64,000 nucleotides of DNA from Legionella impletisoli. Its GTDB lineage: Bacteria > Pseudomonadota > Gammaproteobacteria > Legionellales > Legionellaceae. Below, in pieces: positions 17,521-26,271 of this stretch. The DNA lies in assembly GCF_900639875.1 (NCBI RefSeq), contig NZ_CAAAIA010000008.1, positions 1 through 64,000 on the forward strand, in the 5' to 3' direction. Below the pieces are notes generated by a model, which saw nothing but the letters and a program-made list of their open reading frames with translations, was not told the origin of the DNA and made no database searches. Positions within the stretch are counted from its first letter, which is position 1. The number at the start of each line of letters is the position of its first letter. The position numbers and the translations under genes are program-made.

Positions 17521-18261
17521 ATGAGTTTAAATAATAAAAGGGTAGCATGGCTTTTGCCACTATACCTAGCCTTGCCATTAGCAGGTTGTAAAGGCCCTCA
17601 ATCAATTCTTGATCCCGCAGGACCTGCGGCTTTGTCTGTGGCAAGGCTCTGGTGGGGGATGCTTATCTATTTTACTCTCGTCTTTTTAGCTATTGCAGGG
17701 ATCTGGTTTTATGCCATCAAGCCACGCAAAAAAGCATTTAAGCATAAGAAGTTAGGAGATTATTTAATTGTGTGGGGAGGAATTGCTTTACCTACAGTAA
17801 GTATTATCGTACTCCTTTCATTTGGGATCCCTATTGGGCAAAGCATGTTGCCATCTCCTGAATCAAACGAACCTATTTTGCGTATCAATGTGATTGGCCA
17901 TCAATGGTTTTGGAAAGTAAATTATCCTGATCGTAATGTCACGCTCATCAATGAGCTGCATTTACCGCTTAACCAACCCGTGGATATTTATGCAACGACT
18001 TACGATGTGATCCATTCTTTTTGGGTACCAAGATTAAATGGCAAAATCGATATGATTCCTGGATATACGAATATTATTCGGCTCAAAGCCACAAAGTCTG
18101 GTCGTTTTCGTGGACAATGTGCGGAATTTTGTGGGAAATGGCATGCAAAAATGATACTCAACGTTGTGGTTCACCCCAAGGATGATTTTTCATCCTGGCT
18201 AGAAACTAATAAAAACATGCCCTCTAAGATAACGCTTCCCAAACCCTCAGAATATGAGTGA
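17521..18261 (+). CDS. coxB: Cytochrome c oxidase subunit II
   Basis: 246 residues. An N-terminal signal with lipobox-like LPLAGC is followed by two transmembrane helices (about 45-65 and 85-105) and a cupredoxin domain. The CuA site is intact: His in NVIGHQWFWKV is replaced in role by the later set HSFWVPRLNGK and CAEFCGKWHAKM (two Cys, His and Met). The true start is ATG 17521; the open frame upstream to 17029 lies over the DUF2231 gene. It accepts electrons from cytochrome c and passes them to subunit I encoded next door. Confidence 0.92.
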   Translation: MSLNNKRVAWLLPLYLALPLAGCKGPQSILDPAGPAALSVARLWWGMLIYFTLVFLAIAGIWFYAIKPRKKAFKHKKLGDYLIVWGGIALPTVSIIVLLSFGIPIGQSMLPSPESNEPILRINVIGHQWFWKVNYPDRNVTLINELHLPLNQPVDIYATTYDVIHSFWVPRLNGKIDMIPGYTNIIRLKATKSGRFRGQCAEFCGKWHAKMILNVVVHPKDDFSSWLETNKNMPSKITLPKPSEYE

Positions 18262-18313
18262 ATCAAATGCGTGATGATCGCTTTATCAATTCATTACAGG
18301 ATGTTAATGGCAT

Positions 18314-20827
18314 ATGAATAATCAAAACATCGAACATCATCAAGTAAAACACGATGAGTTTAATAAAGTCTGGGGGAATCCAAGAGGATTTCGGGCCCTA
18401 ACCATTGTGAATCACACCACCATTGGCATTCGATTTATGGTAACTGCCGCGTTTTTTTTCATCATCGGTGGGCTGTTATCCATGGTTATTCGAACACAGT
18501 TGGCATTGCCGGAACAGACCCTAGTTACTGCGGGAGTTTATAATCAGCTGTTTACATTACATGGCACAATTATGATGTTTCTTTTCGCCGTGCCTATGAT
18601 GGAAGGACTTGCCATTTATCTTGTTCCTAAAATGATTGGCGCGCGCGATCTCGTGTTTCCTCGGGTCAGTGTTTTAGGCTATTTTTGCTTTTTATTTGGT
18701 GGCCTTATTATTATCAGCAGCTTCTTTTTAGGCATTGCCCCCGATACAGGGTGGTTTATGTATACCCCTTTAACGAACTCAGTTTATTCTCCTGGAAGAA
18801 ACGTTGATTTTTGGCTTCTAGGCGTCACGTTTGTTGAAATATCTGCCATTGTGACCGGCATTGAATTAGTGGTTTCGATTGCTCGAACTCGAACATCCAA
18901 AATGGCACTTCATCAAATGCCGCTATATTGTTGGTATGTTTTGGCTATGGCTTTAATGATTGTTTTTGGATTTCCACCTCTCATTCTTGGGAGTATTTTA
19001 TTAGAATTAGAACGCGCCGTTAATTTCCCTTTTTTTGATGTTCATCGCGGCGGGGATCCAATTCTTTGGCAACACTTATTTTGGCTATTTGGCCATCCTG
19101 ATGTTTATATTATTTTTCTACCCGCTGCAGGGATTGTTTCTACGATTATTCCCGTATTTGCACAAAGAGCAATGGTGGGGTATCGCTGGATAGTCTTAGC
19201 CATCATTACAACGGGATTTATAAGTTTTGGTGTTTGGGTTCATCATATGTTTACGGTGGGTATACCTAAATTAGCTCAAGCATTTTTTTCTGTGGCGAGT
19301 ATGTTAATTGCCATTCCAACAGGTATTCAACTATTCGCCTGGTTTGCAACCCTTTTATCCGGTAGGCCTATATTTCGAATACCTATGCTTTGGATCACCG
19401 GTTTTTTAATTATTTTTGTTGCAGGAGGGTTAACAGGCGTTATGCTTGCGTTGGTGCCTTTTGACTGGCAAGTACATGATACTCACTTTGTGGTGGCTCA
19501 TCTTCATTATGTGATGATTGGCAGCCTACTGTTTCCTTTGGTTGCTGGAATGTATTACTGGTTACCGCATTTTTCAGGGCGAATGCCTTCCGAAGGACTT
19601 GCTAAATGGGGATTCTGGCTCACGTTTCTTGGTTTTAATACGACGTTTTTAATCATGCATTGGACCGGATTACTGGGCATGCCTCGTCGAATTTATACCT
19701 ATGATGCAGGTCTTGGTTGGGATTTACCAAACTTAATTTCTTCGGTGGGATCATTTCTGATGGCTGCAGGTATTGCGATGATCATCACAGATTTCGTGAT
19801 TCATTTTCGCTATGGACGCCCCTGCTCAACGAATCCTTGGAATGCTGATACGTTAGAATGGGCTACTGGCACGCCACCGAATCCTTATAATTTTATTAGT
19901 TTACCGGAATGTTCTACCAGGCATCCTATGTGGGAACATCCCAACCTACAACAAACGATTGCAGAAGGAAAGCATGCCTTGGCTGTGGCAAATCATGGTC
20001 GTCGTGAAACATGGGGAACCGATCCTGTTTCTGGTAAGGTTCGCGAGATTATTCATTTGCCTGGAAATACATGGTTACCATTTTTCGCATCGCTATTTCT
20101 CGCGCTAATGTTTGTAACGCTTCTGATACGTGTGTATGTCATTACAGGAGCCGCTTTTATTTTATTTATGGCCTTATCTTTGCGTTGGTCTTGGGAAAAT
20201 GGAGCCCATCCTAAAGCTGCTCCAGATGCTGAAACGCAACCAGGCGATCCTCCTTTGCATTCACGCACATTTGATGGGCCGGGGTTATGGGGGATGGGGG
20301 TGAGCTTACTCGCCAATGCAGCTTTGTATATGGCGTTGTTGTTTGGATGGTTTTACTTATGGACCGCATCACCCAATTGGCAAATCCCTAAACATCTCGT
20401 CTTTTCTAATATGCTCTGGATTGTAAGTGGCATATGGTTAACCTTAGCTACAGTTTGGTTTAAGTACTTAATCAAGCGAGTACGAAACCATCATATTAAG
20501 TACCTCCAAATTAATTTCTGGGGTGTAAGTGTTCTAGGTTTGATTCACTTTTGCGTGACCTTATGGATCTTATTGAATGCTAACCTGCATGCTTCGCAAT
20601 TCTCTCATGATGCGGTGATTTCGGTGATGTTAGGGTATCAATTAATTCATAGCGCATTAGCCATCCTAATGACAGTAGTTCTTGCGTTGCGGGTTTATTA
20701 TGGCTATATCGGGAAAGAGGCTTTATATGAACCCGTTGTCGTGGAACAATGGTGGTTTTATACCTTAGTGATCTACTGGGTGACGTATGTGGCGGTGGTA
20801 TTATTTCCAATGTCATGGACTAGTTAA
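18314..20827 (+). CDS. coxAC: Fused cytochrome c oxidase subunits I and III
   Basis: 837 residues. Subunit I (about 20-560) has haem and CuB ligands H83, H261, H310, H311, H396 and H398, and the cross-linked Tyr265. Subunit III (about 600-837) starts after a linker and has about five helices (FDGPGLWGMGVSLLANAALYMALLFGWFY). Several proton-channel positions of A-type oxidases are altered: HPEVY is HPDVY (Asp263), the K-channel Lys in PTGIK is Gln339, and two D-channel Asn positions read Ile101 and Ser119, while the entry Asp112 is kept. I-III fusions are known in some caa3-like oxidases. Confidence 0.92.
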   Translation: MNNQNIEHHQVKHDEFNKVWGNPRGFRALTIVNHTTIGIRFMVTAAFFFIIGGLLSMVIRTQLALPEQTLVTAGVYNQLFTLHGTIMMFLFAVPMMEGLAIYLVPKMIGARDLVFPRVSVLGYFCFLFGGLIIISSFFLGIAPDTGWFMYTPLTNSVYSPGRNVDFWLLGVTFVEISAIVTGIELVVSIARTRTSKMALHQMPLYCWYVLAMALMIVFGFPPLILGSILLELERAVNFPFFDVHRGGDPILWQHLFWLFGHPDVYIIFLPAAGIVSTIIPVFAQRAMVGYRWIVLAIITTGFISFGVWVHHMFTVGIPKLAQAFFSVASMLIAIPTGIQLFAWFATLLSGRPIFRIPMLWITGFLIIFVAGGLTGVMLALVPFDWQVHDTHFVVAHLHYVMIGSLLFPLVAGMYYWLPHFSGRMPSEGLAKWGFWLTFLGFNTTFLIMHWTGLLGMPRRIYTYDAGLGWDLPNLISSVGSFLMAAGIAMIITDFVIHFRYGRPCSTNPWNADTLEWATGTPPNPYNFISLPECSTRHPMWEHPNLQQTIAEGKHALAVANHGRRETWGTDPVSGKVREIIHLPGNTWLPFFASLFLALMFVTLLIRVYVITGAAFILFMALSLRWSWENGAHPKAAPDAETQPGDPPLHSRTFDGPGLWGMGVSLLANAALYMALLFGWFYLWTASPNWQIPKHLVFSNMLWIVSGIWLTLATVWFKYLIKRVRNHHIKYLQINFWGVSVLGLIHFCVTLWILLNANLHASQFSHDAVISVMLGYQLIHSALAILMTVVLALRVYYGYIGKEALYEPVVVEQWWFYTLVIYWVTYVAVVLFPMSWTS

Positions 20828-21169
20828 ATGGTTATGAAACATCCGATACACATGGTATTTGGGTTGGTCATATGGGCTGTATGGTTTGTTATACTTTATG
20901 CTGCTTTATCGATATCCTGTGAAGCGTCTGTCGACCTAACCGGCTCTTTTAATTGGATCAATCTTTTATTGTTTGGATTTACGCTCGTCACATTAGCTGT
21001 TCTAATTGGTTTAGCTTACCGGATCTGGATTAAAAATCGTCAGGATTTAAAGAAGAAAACCGCTTCTGCACGGTTTATTTTTTGGTTAAGTTTTGGAGTT
21101 TATCTGGTTGCAATGGGGACAACTGGCAGCATTGGATTGATGTCTTTATTTTTTCCCCCATGCCTTTAA
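20828..21169 (+). CDS. Small three-helix membrane protein of the oxidase operon
   Basis: 113 residues with three hydrophobic segments (about 8-28, 43-65, 88-110) and a basic loop (KNRQDLKKKT). I do not recognise a named family. The ATG abuts the coxAC stop, and ctaG follows after 13 bp, so it is co-transcribed with the oxidase. It may be a small oxidase subunit or assembly helper; that is inferred only from position. Confidence 0.65.
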   Translation: MVMKHPIHMVFGLVIWAVWFVILYAALSISCEASVDLTGSFNWINLLLFGFTLVTLAVLIGLAYRIWIKNRQDLKKKTASARFIFWLSFGVYLVAMGTTGSIGLMSLFFPPCL

Positions 21170-21182
21170 AGGAATAAAACGC

Positions 21183-21983
21183 ATGAAACTAAGATTCTCT
21201 TTATGGCTTTTGGTATTCATGCCCTCTCTTGGGCTTGCGCATGATCCTTTTGCAACCACAGAACAATCAAATTTGCCTATTATTCTCAGTGCCATTTTAG
21301 TGTTTGTCTTATGGCTTTTATATTGCATTGGTTCTTGGAAGGTTTGGCCGGGAATAAAAAAATGGGGGTTATTTCAAATAACTACCCTTTTGCTCGTAGC
21401 CAGCGTGTTTGGCCCTTTAGATGAATGGGCGGAAACGAATACGGCCGCGCACATGACTCAACACATGTCTATGATGGTTATTATTGCCCCGCTTTGGGTG
21501 TTATCTCAGCCTTTACCCCAATTATCCGCAGCAAGTGGTGGATGGTTGGTTTGGTTTTTTTTACCTTTTTTTCGTATCGTTCGTTATCCCATGTTGGCGG
21601 CGTTTTTGCACGCCACAATGATTTGGCTTTGGCATTCTCCTAGATTGTATCTGCTTGCATTGGAAAATCCGTGGTGGCATGTGGTTGAGCATGCTTGCTT
21701 TATCGTTACTGCAGGATTTTTTTGGTGGGCCGTATTGCGCAGTACGTATTTTACAACAGCTAGGGCCTTTTTAGCCTTGTTGTTTACCTTAATGCACACG
21801 GGATTTTTAGGCGCTTTACTCACCTTTGCTCAGGTTTCATTATATGGTCATCATCGCTCGCTTCAGAGTCAGCAATTGGCTGGATTAATCATGTGGGTAG
21901 CTGGAGCCCTTCCTTATTTAATCGCAGCCTTCTGGTGTGCTGAGCGCTGGTTTAAGCAAACAGAGCGCCGTTTAACAGATTAA
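21183..21983 (+). CDS. ctaG: CtaG (caa3-type) cytochrome c oxidase assembly protein
   Basis: 266 residues: a signal peptide (to about LAHDPF) then about six to seven transmembrane helices. The His/Met-rich stretch AAHMTQHMSMMVIIAPLWVLSQP is the CtaG signature of Bacillus-type caa3 assembly factors, not the COX11-type CtaG of mitochondria-like oxidases. This suits the fused coxAC upstream. It probably delivers copper or helps assemble the CuB site. Last gene of the oxidase operon; a hairpin with a T-run follows at 21997-22027. Confidence 0.87.
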   Translation: MKLRFSLWLLVFMPSLGLAHDPFATTEQSNLPIILSAILVFVLWLLYCIGSWKVWPGIKKWGLFQITTLLLVASVFGPLDEWAETNTAAHMTQHMSMMVIIAPLWVLSQPLPQLSAASGGWLVWFFLPFFRIVRYPMLAAFLHATMIWLWHSPRLYLLALENPWWHVVEHACFIVTAGFFWWAVLRSTYFTTARAFLALLFTLMHTGFLGALLTFAQVSLYGHHRSLQSQQLAGLIMWVAGALPYLIAAFWCAERWFKQTERRLTD

Positions 21984-21996
21984 GCTAAATTTTAAA

Positions 21997-22027
21997 TGAA
22001 CGCTTTTAAAAACGCGTTCAAATTTTT
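21997..22027 (+). terminator. Probable terminator after the oxidase operon
   Basis: TGAACGC (21997-22003) pairs with GCGTTCA (22014-22020), followed by AATTTTT. It sits 14 bp after the ctaG stop. Confidence 0.6.
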
Positions 22028-22102
22028 GTCGATTATCCATTCATATATTGCCCATGCTGCGTGTGCTATAGTTTGAATAGAGTCATTTAATCAAGGTTCT
22101 TT

Positions 22103-22516
22103 ATGGGCAAAGTCATCGTATCTGGTGGAAAAGAAGGTGGAGAAGCCAGGCTTTTGAATTTGGCATTGTTTAATTATTTTACGGAAACCTCAAACGCGCC
22201 GGCTGCCGAAAAACTCAAGCAGTGTTATCAAGATCCTACCGTGAAACTTTATCTTGTCGATATTCGTCGCAAGGAGGAAACAGGAGAAAAGTGGGAAGCC
22301 TATGATTTAGTCGCCTTCAATAAAGAAGGAAAAAGTAGATGTTTCACCATAGAAGCCGACGCGAACTTACAAGTAAAAGGTTTGCAGCAAATTAAGCCCA
22401 AAGAGCTTGGTGAAATGGGGAAAGAGTTTTACGATTATTATAAACAAGAATTAACCACAGGAGAAAAAGCGCCCGAGGAGCCAACGCCAGATTCTAGTCC
22501 TAGACCTTCACGCTAA
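22103..22516 (+). CDS. Hypothetical protein with E-rich, disordered C-terminus
   Basis: 137 residues, no recognised domain. Residues 1-108 look like a small mixed alpha/beta fold (VKLYLVDIRRK, WEAYDLVAFNKEG, RCFTIEADANLQVKG). The tail (about 112-137) is Glu/Pro/Ser-rich (TGEKAPEEPTPDSSPRPSR). An acidic patch 12-18 residues from the end followed by small and polar residues resembles the E-block of Dot/Icm substrates. The gene has its own promoter region after a terminator and converges with the next small gene, overlapping by 9 bp. Unknown function; effector status is a guess. Confidence 0.6.
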   Translation: MGKVIVSGGKEGGEARLLNLALFNYFTETSNAPAAEKLKQCYQDPTVKLYLVDIRRKEETGEKWEAYDLVAFNKEGKSRCFTIEADANLQVKGLQQIKPKELGEMGKEFYDYYKQELTTGEKAPEEPTPDSSPRPSR

Positions 22517-22759
22517 AACCATTTGAGTTGAGTTTGTATGCTCATCTTCCTCAAACGCTTTTTGTAGCATTTCATTTAATGTTTCTCGGAGTCTCGTTGC
22601 AGTCTGAAATCCTTTCTCATAAGCTGATTTATATAAAGCTAAATGAAGCTTAAAGCTAGGTGCCTCCACCGTTCTTTGTTGAGAGGGGGTCAGAGTCTCG
22701 GCAACTTCACCCTGAATGGTTATCCAATTACCATAGGGACGACGCATGGGAGTAGACAT
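22508..22759 (-). CDS. Hypothetical small helical protein
   Basis: 83 residues. The middle part (FKLHLALYKSAYEKGFQTATRLRETLNEMLQKAFEEDE) is predicted to be helical. No family recognised and no signal or membrane segment. It converges on the E-rich hypothetical gene. An internal Met (MRRPYG) is an alternative start. A real gene is plausible because of the regular amphipathic composition, but this is not certain. Confidence 0.45.
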   Translation of the reverse strand: MSTPMRRPYGNWITIQGEVAETLTPSQQRTVEAPSFKLHLALYKSAYEKGFQTATRLRETLNEMLQKAFEEDEHTNSTQMVLA

Positions 22760-22869
22760 CTATAAAAAATCCTACGAAATTCGAAAAAAATAGTATACCA
22801 TAAAATAAAATAAAGTCAATTTGATTAATAATTAATCATATTTTTAGAAAAGAAATTATTTTGCTACTC

Positions 22870-22970
22870 TTAGCCAACGGTGATCCATTCACCGGCTGAG
22901 GATGCCACGGATCTTTGATTTTACGGGATAGATCCTCCATGATTTCACCAGTCATTAGAACAAAAATTCT
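22870..22970 (+). promoter_or_regulatory. Structured leader upstream of the AhpD-like gene
   Basis: Two hairpins lie in the 240 bp before the AhpD-like gene. AGCC-AA-CGGTG pairs with CACCG-GCT (about 22872-22897), and GGATC pairs with GATCC about 20 bases apart (about 22914-22940). I recognise no riboswitch class. They may be leader structure or the terminator pair of an unseen small RNA. Confidence 0.25.
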
Positions 22971-22999
22971 AAGACTTTTCATCATAAAAGGAAATTCAT

Positions 23000-23347
23000 A
23001 TGTCCGATAATAAATACGCTCAAATTACGAAAGACATCAGTGCACAGCTAGGGAAGTTTCACAAAGAGATGCCCGATTTAATGGCGGGATTTTCAGCGAT
23101 GTCAAAGGCAGCCACCAAAGAAGGCGCTTTGGATAAAAAAACAAAAGAATTGATTGCTATGGCGTTAGCAGTAGCCAATCATTGCCCTGGGTGTATCGGG
23201 TTTCATTCCCAAGCTTTAGTAAAGCTTAATACCAGCCGTGAGGAACTCTTAGAGACCCTCGCCATGGCTATTTACATGGGAGGAGGCCCTTCTCTGATGT
23301 ATGCTGCTGAAGCATTAGAAGCCTTTGAAGAATTTAAAAAAGATTAG
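23000..23347 (+). CDS. AhpD-like/carboxymuconolactone decarboxylase family protein
   Basis: 115 residues, all alpha. The CxxC active site with downstream His (NHCPGCIGFHS: Cys62, Cys65, His69) and the upstream Glu50 (KKTKELIAMALAVAN) match AhpD-type alkylhydroperoxidase proteins instead of true carboxymuconolactone decarboxylases, which lack the Cys pair. Likely a thiol-dependent peroxidase or disulfide reductase. The ribosome binding site AAAGGAAATTCAT precedes the ATG. It is monocistronic. Confidence 0.85.
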   Translation: MSDNKYAQITKDISAQLGKFHKEMPDLMAGFSAMSKAATKEGALDKKTKELIAMALAVANHCPGCIGFHSQALVKLNTSREELLETLAMAIYMGGGPSLMYAAEALEAFEEFKKD

Positions 23348-23784
23348 AAGCATAACAATAGAATCGCTGAATGTTTATCACCCTGAGCACAACGGATTTT
23401 TCGTATTGATTCGCCACCAAACTAAATCAAATTAAAAGGGTGCGTGGTAGTTTTGTAAAAGTGAGTAGCTGATAAACATCGCGTTCATTTCGCTCAAGAG
23501 ATGGTGATAATGCTATTTATCAAATAGATATGTCGTTATGCAAATGAACCCATTACGAGTGATGGTGGGTTGCCTGTCTTCGAAGATAGGCAGCCCTGGG
23601 CAAAAGAATCGCATCGAAGAGAATATTTTCTTGACCCCTCATGACGGGGTGGCTAGCCTGGCATTCGATACCACTCTTTTTTATTCCAAAATCCCAAGTA
23701 ATCTCTTTGCTCTGCAAAAAATTGATCGATCGCAAGTAAAATTACGATGCTATAATTTATAGGTATTACTCCTATTAGAATCCG
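23348..23784. other. 437 bp intergenic region with a 22 bp palindromic hairpin
   Basis: No convincing gene. Open frames on both strands at about 23538-23762 overlap each other and have no ribosome binding site or family. A hairpin with a 9 bp stem (one G-T pair) and TCGA loop lies at 23571-23592. Its T-run is not adjacent, so it is not a standard terminator. The stretch might hold an eroded element or a small RNA. Confidence 0.35.
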
Positions 23785-24531
23785 ATGAAAAAAATACACG
23801 ATTTATTTACTCAGCAGGCAGCATTATATGCACAATTTCGCCCCAATTATCCTAGAGAAATGCTAGATTGGATTGTCAAGCAATGCTATGAGCATAAATC
23901 TTTATGGGATTGTGGCACAGGCACTGGACAGGTTGCTTTTGCTTTAGCAGATAAGTTTGATCAGGTTATAGCTACTGATGTGAATGCCGCTCAATTAGCT
24001 CATGCAAGTCATCACCCCAAAATTATTTATAAGCAAACACCTTCAGAGCAAACAGATCTTCCCAATAAGAGTATTGATCTAATTACTGTTGCGCAGGCTT
24101 TACATTGGTTTGATCATACTCGGTTTAATAAAGAGGTTAAACGAGTGCTGAAACCAAGGGGCATTTTAGCCGTATGGTGCTATGGTTTAGTGCGAACAAA
24201 TAACAGCGAACTCAATCAAATCATACATACATTTTACACCGAGATAACGGCACCTTACTGGGAGCCCGAGCGTCAATATATTGATAATAAATACGAAGAT
24301 ATACCCATTCCATTTACAAAACTAAAAACGCCATCATTTAACATTAAAAAATATCTAAGCAAAGAAGATTTGATTGCCTATGTTTCAACATGGTCAGCGG
24401 TTAATACGTTCACCAAAGAGACAGGTTTGTCTTTAATTGATACGGAGCTTAAGCCTCAACTGGAGCAATTGACTTTACCTAAGATAATTGAGTGCCAATG
24501 GCCAATTACCTTGATCGTAACGAGAGCATAA
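23785..24531 (+). CDS. Class I SAM-dependent methyltransferase
   Basis: 248 residues. The SAM-binding motif I is SLWDCGTGTGQVAFALA (about 38-54), followed by the acidic motif II VIATDV and LITVAQALHWFD, as in UbiE/Tam-like and yeast trans-aconitate methyltransferase-like proteins (DUF-type MTs beginning DLFTQQAALYAQFRPNYP). The substrate is unknown. It stands alone, in opposite direction to the following gene. Confidence 0.85.
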   Translation: MKKIHDLFTQQAALYAQFRPNYPREMLDWIVKQCYEHKSLWDCGTGTGQVAFALADKFDQVIATDVNAAQLAHASHHPKIIYKQTPSEQTDLPNKSIDLITVAQALHWFDHTRFNKEVKRVLKPRGILAVWCYGLVRTNNSELNQIIHTFYTEITAPYWEPERQYIDNKYEDIPIPFTKLKTPSFNIKKYLSKEDLIAYVSTWSAVNTFTKETGLSLIDTELKPQLEQLTLPKIIECQWPITLIVTRA

Positions 24532-24638
24532 ATAACGATGGTCAATATGAGCTACTCCCCAGAAGTAGGCTGGGTCGTTTTTGACCTTGGTAACAGAGAC
24601 AGTCCTTAAAATGGTGGGTAAAATAGAGCCTAAGCTTT

Positions 24639-25157
24639 TTATCCAAGCGCTGGTAAGCCATCTTGATGTTGCATCGGGCTAGGAGGCCTATAAAATGGAT
24701 TTTGATTGGCTTGGCTCGTTTGAGGATTGCTCTGCTGAAACGGGTTGGATGAAGCGGCTTGTGGCTGTGATTGACAAGGATATTCTTTTTTTAACCCCAT
24801 TAACGCAATCTGTGAAACCGTTAATTTATCTTTATCACTCTGAAGTCCAGAGAGGTTTTGATAGGTTTGTTGAATGAGAGAGGTTAATTTTTCAGCGTCA
24901 ATTTTTCCACCGGAAGGTAAACAAAATAACGGCTCACCTCTGGCTGTGGCGGATTCGTTGGCCAGCATTAATGATTCGGCGATGCACTCACTGGTTAACG
25001 TTAAAATATTCCTTGCTGAACGCGCCCAGGCTTGTGATTGAGGATCGGCTTTCATCTCCATTTTAGGAATATTACTTGCAATGTTCATAAAATGATCGAT
25101 TGTGTCGGCTTTGGCAATGGGGATCAGTAAGCACATCAAACAAATAAAACGATACAT
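24639..25157 (-). CDS. Periplasmic hypothetical protein with Gln/Asn/Pro-rich tail
   Basis: 172 residues with a Sec signal peptide (MYRFICLMCLLIPIAKA-D). Three Cys in the mature part (CIAES, FCLPSGG, EYPCQS) suggest a disulfide; the spacing around FCLPSGGKIDAEKL recalls Rap1a/Tai-type immunity-like proteins, but I would not assign it firmly. The tail from about 130 is Gln, Pro and Asn-rich and probably disordered. It lies 30 bp after dsbB on the same strand, so DsbB-dependent folding is conceivable. Confidence 0.6.
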   Translation of the reverse strand: MYRFICLMCLLIPIAKADTIDHFMNIASNIPKMEMKADPQSQAWARSARNILTLTSECIAESLMLANESATARGEPLFCLPSGGKIDAEKLTSLIQQTYQNLSGLQSDKDKLTVSQIALMGLKKEYPCQSQPQAASSNPFQQSNPQTSQANQNPFYRPPSPMQHQDGLPALG

Positions 25158-25187
25158 AGCTTCGCTCTCTAAATGATCAATTGCAGG

Positions 25188-25751
25188 TTATCCAATAGGC
25201 AAGGTTTCTTGCTCACTCAATAAATGGTATTCAACTGGGTTATCCGGACAAATAATCAATCCGCATTCAAGCAATGTACTGATTCCATTAGCGAGAATCA
25301 AGCCTAAAAAAATAACGCCTAAGGCATAGGTAGGCTTTCCTATTGGACGGGCTTTGGGGATGAAACCCCTTTCCAAAAGTAAGGCGACTCCAATCAAACC
25401 AACAGCGAATACAAAAGAAATGGCAGACCAAACGTAATAATGCAAACCAAAAAAAACAGGGCCATATCCTGGGTCATCAGGCGCGATATGTAAAAAAACC
25501 TGACGTAAGGCAATCATAAACCCAAGTATCGAGGTTAATAGCATAAAGCCATAATGAGAAATTTTAATGCCTACTTTAATATTCAGAAAGGCACAAAGAC
25601 CAATACCAATGAACGCGGTTCGTTGCAAAAGACAAAGTGGACAAGGGACATCATGTTTTAAAATCTGGTCCAAAAAAGCAACTATTAAGATGTAGCAGAC
25701 GATCACTACGCCAAAATAATTACCCACCACATGAAATTTATTTTCGGTCAT
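25188..25751 (-). CDS. dsbB: Disulfide bond formation protein DsbB family
   Basis: 187 residues, about five transmembrane helices. The first redox pair is in CPLC (Cys37, Cys40), within the PCPLCLLQR motif that defines DsbB; the second pair is C-terminal (LLECGLIICPDNPVEYH). It reoxidises DsbA and passes electrons to quinone. Compared with E. coli DsbB the second Cys pair lies after the last helix, as in DsbI-like members. Its ATG overlaps the stop of a tiny upstream gene (ATGA), suggesting translational coupling. Confidence 0.85.
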   Translation of the reverse strand: MTENKFHVVGNYFGVVIVCYILIVAFLDQILKHDVPCPLCLLQRTAFIGIGLCAFLNIKVGIKISHYGFMLLTSILGFMIALRQVFLHIAPDDPGYGPVFFGLHYYVWSAISFVFAVGLIGVALLLERGFIPKARPIGKPTYALGVIFLGLILANGISTLLECGLIICPDNPVEYHLLSEQETLPIG

Positions 25752-25897
25752 AAATATCCCAACAAGTGACTGTGAATGTTGAAACTAATCATGCTAAGAA
25801 AAAGACAAAATAGAAGCTGCAATTTGATGAATCGATTAGGCCAAAAGATAATTTGCACGCCAAGAATAAAATAAAAGAAAAAGATCAAAGCGATCAT
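25748..25897 (-). CDS. 49-residue membrane protein coupled to dsbB (DUF5993-like)
   Basis: A short reading frame starting at 25897: MIALIFFFYFILGVQIIFWP, then a second hydrophobic stretch (LQLLFCLFLSMISF) and an HSHL ending. AAGGA lies about seven bases before the ATG. The stop overlaps the dsbB start as ATGA. The two-helix layout and His after the second helix resemble DUF5993 proteins, which occur beside DsbB homologues; this family match is from memory and not verified. It may be a small partner of DsbB. Confidence 0.6.
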   Translation of the reverse strand: MIALIFFFYFILGVQIIFWPNRFIKLQLLFCLFLSMISFNIHSHLLGYL

Positions 25898-26018
25898 CCT
25901 TGGATCCTTATGAGAAAAGGTTAAATGTCCATTGATAACGATACTACATTGTTACGAAAAATTAAATCGATTTTAAAACAGCACCGTTCTTACGGAGACC
26001 GAGGGGATTTAAGTTCTA

Positions 26019-26222
26019 TTAAAGGGGATGAGGCGAGATAAATCCAAATAAAAATCCCAAGACTAAAAAGACAAATAGTCCGAGAGATAATCCAATTCGC
26101 CAAGTTAATGCTTTGACCGTTCGTTTGGTTTTACCTTCATCTCGAACAAGAAACACAATCCCGCTTCCTAGAGAAACTAATATCATGAACATGATAATTA
26201 AGATGAATGCTTTAGTGAACAT
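26019..26222 (-). CDS. Twin-transmembrane small protein (DUF2909)
   Basis: 67 residues, two transmembrane helices separated by a basic loop (RDEGKTKRTVKALTWRIGLS). This is the DUF2909 pattern, normally found between coxC and surf1 in gammaproteobacterial oxidase clusters. Here it is transcribed away from surf1, with no oxidase gene beside it. Function unknown; probably linked to oxidase assembly. Confidence 0.82.
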   Translation of the reverse strand: MFTKAFILIIMFMILVSLGSGIVFLVRDEGKTKRTVKALTWRIGLSLGLFVFLVLGFLFGFISPHPL

Positions 26223-26271
26223 TTGTTATACTCCACAACCTGAGATGTTTCATTCAATGAATTGACAAAAG

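Noticed and set aside
23538..23762. Plus and minus frames between the AhpD-like and methyltransferase genes
   Set aside because: Both overlap each other around a palindrome, with no ribosome site or recognisable domain.
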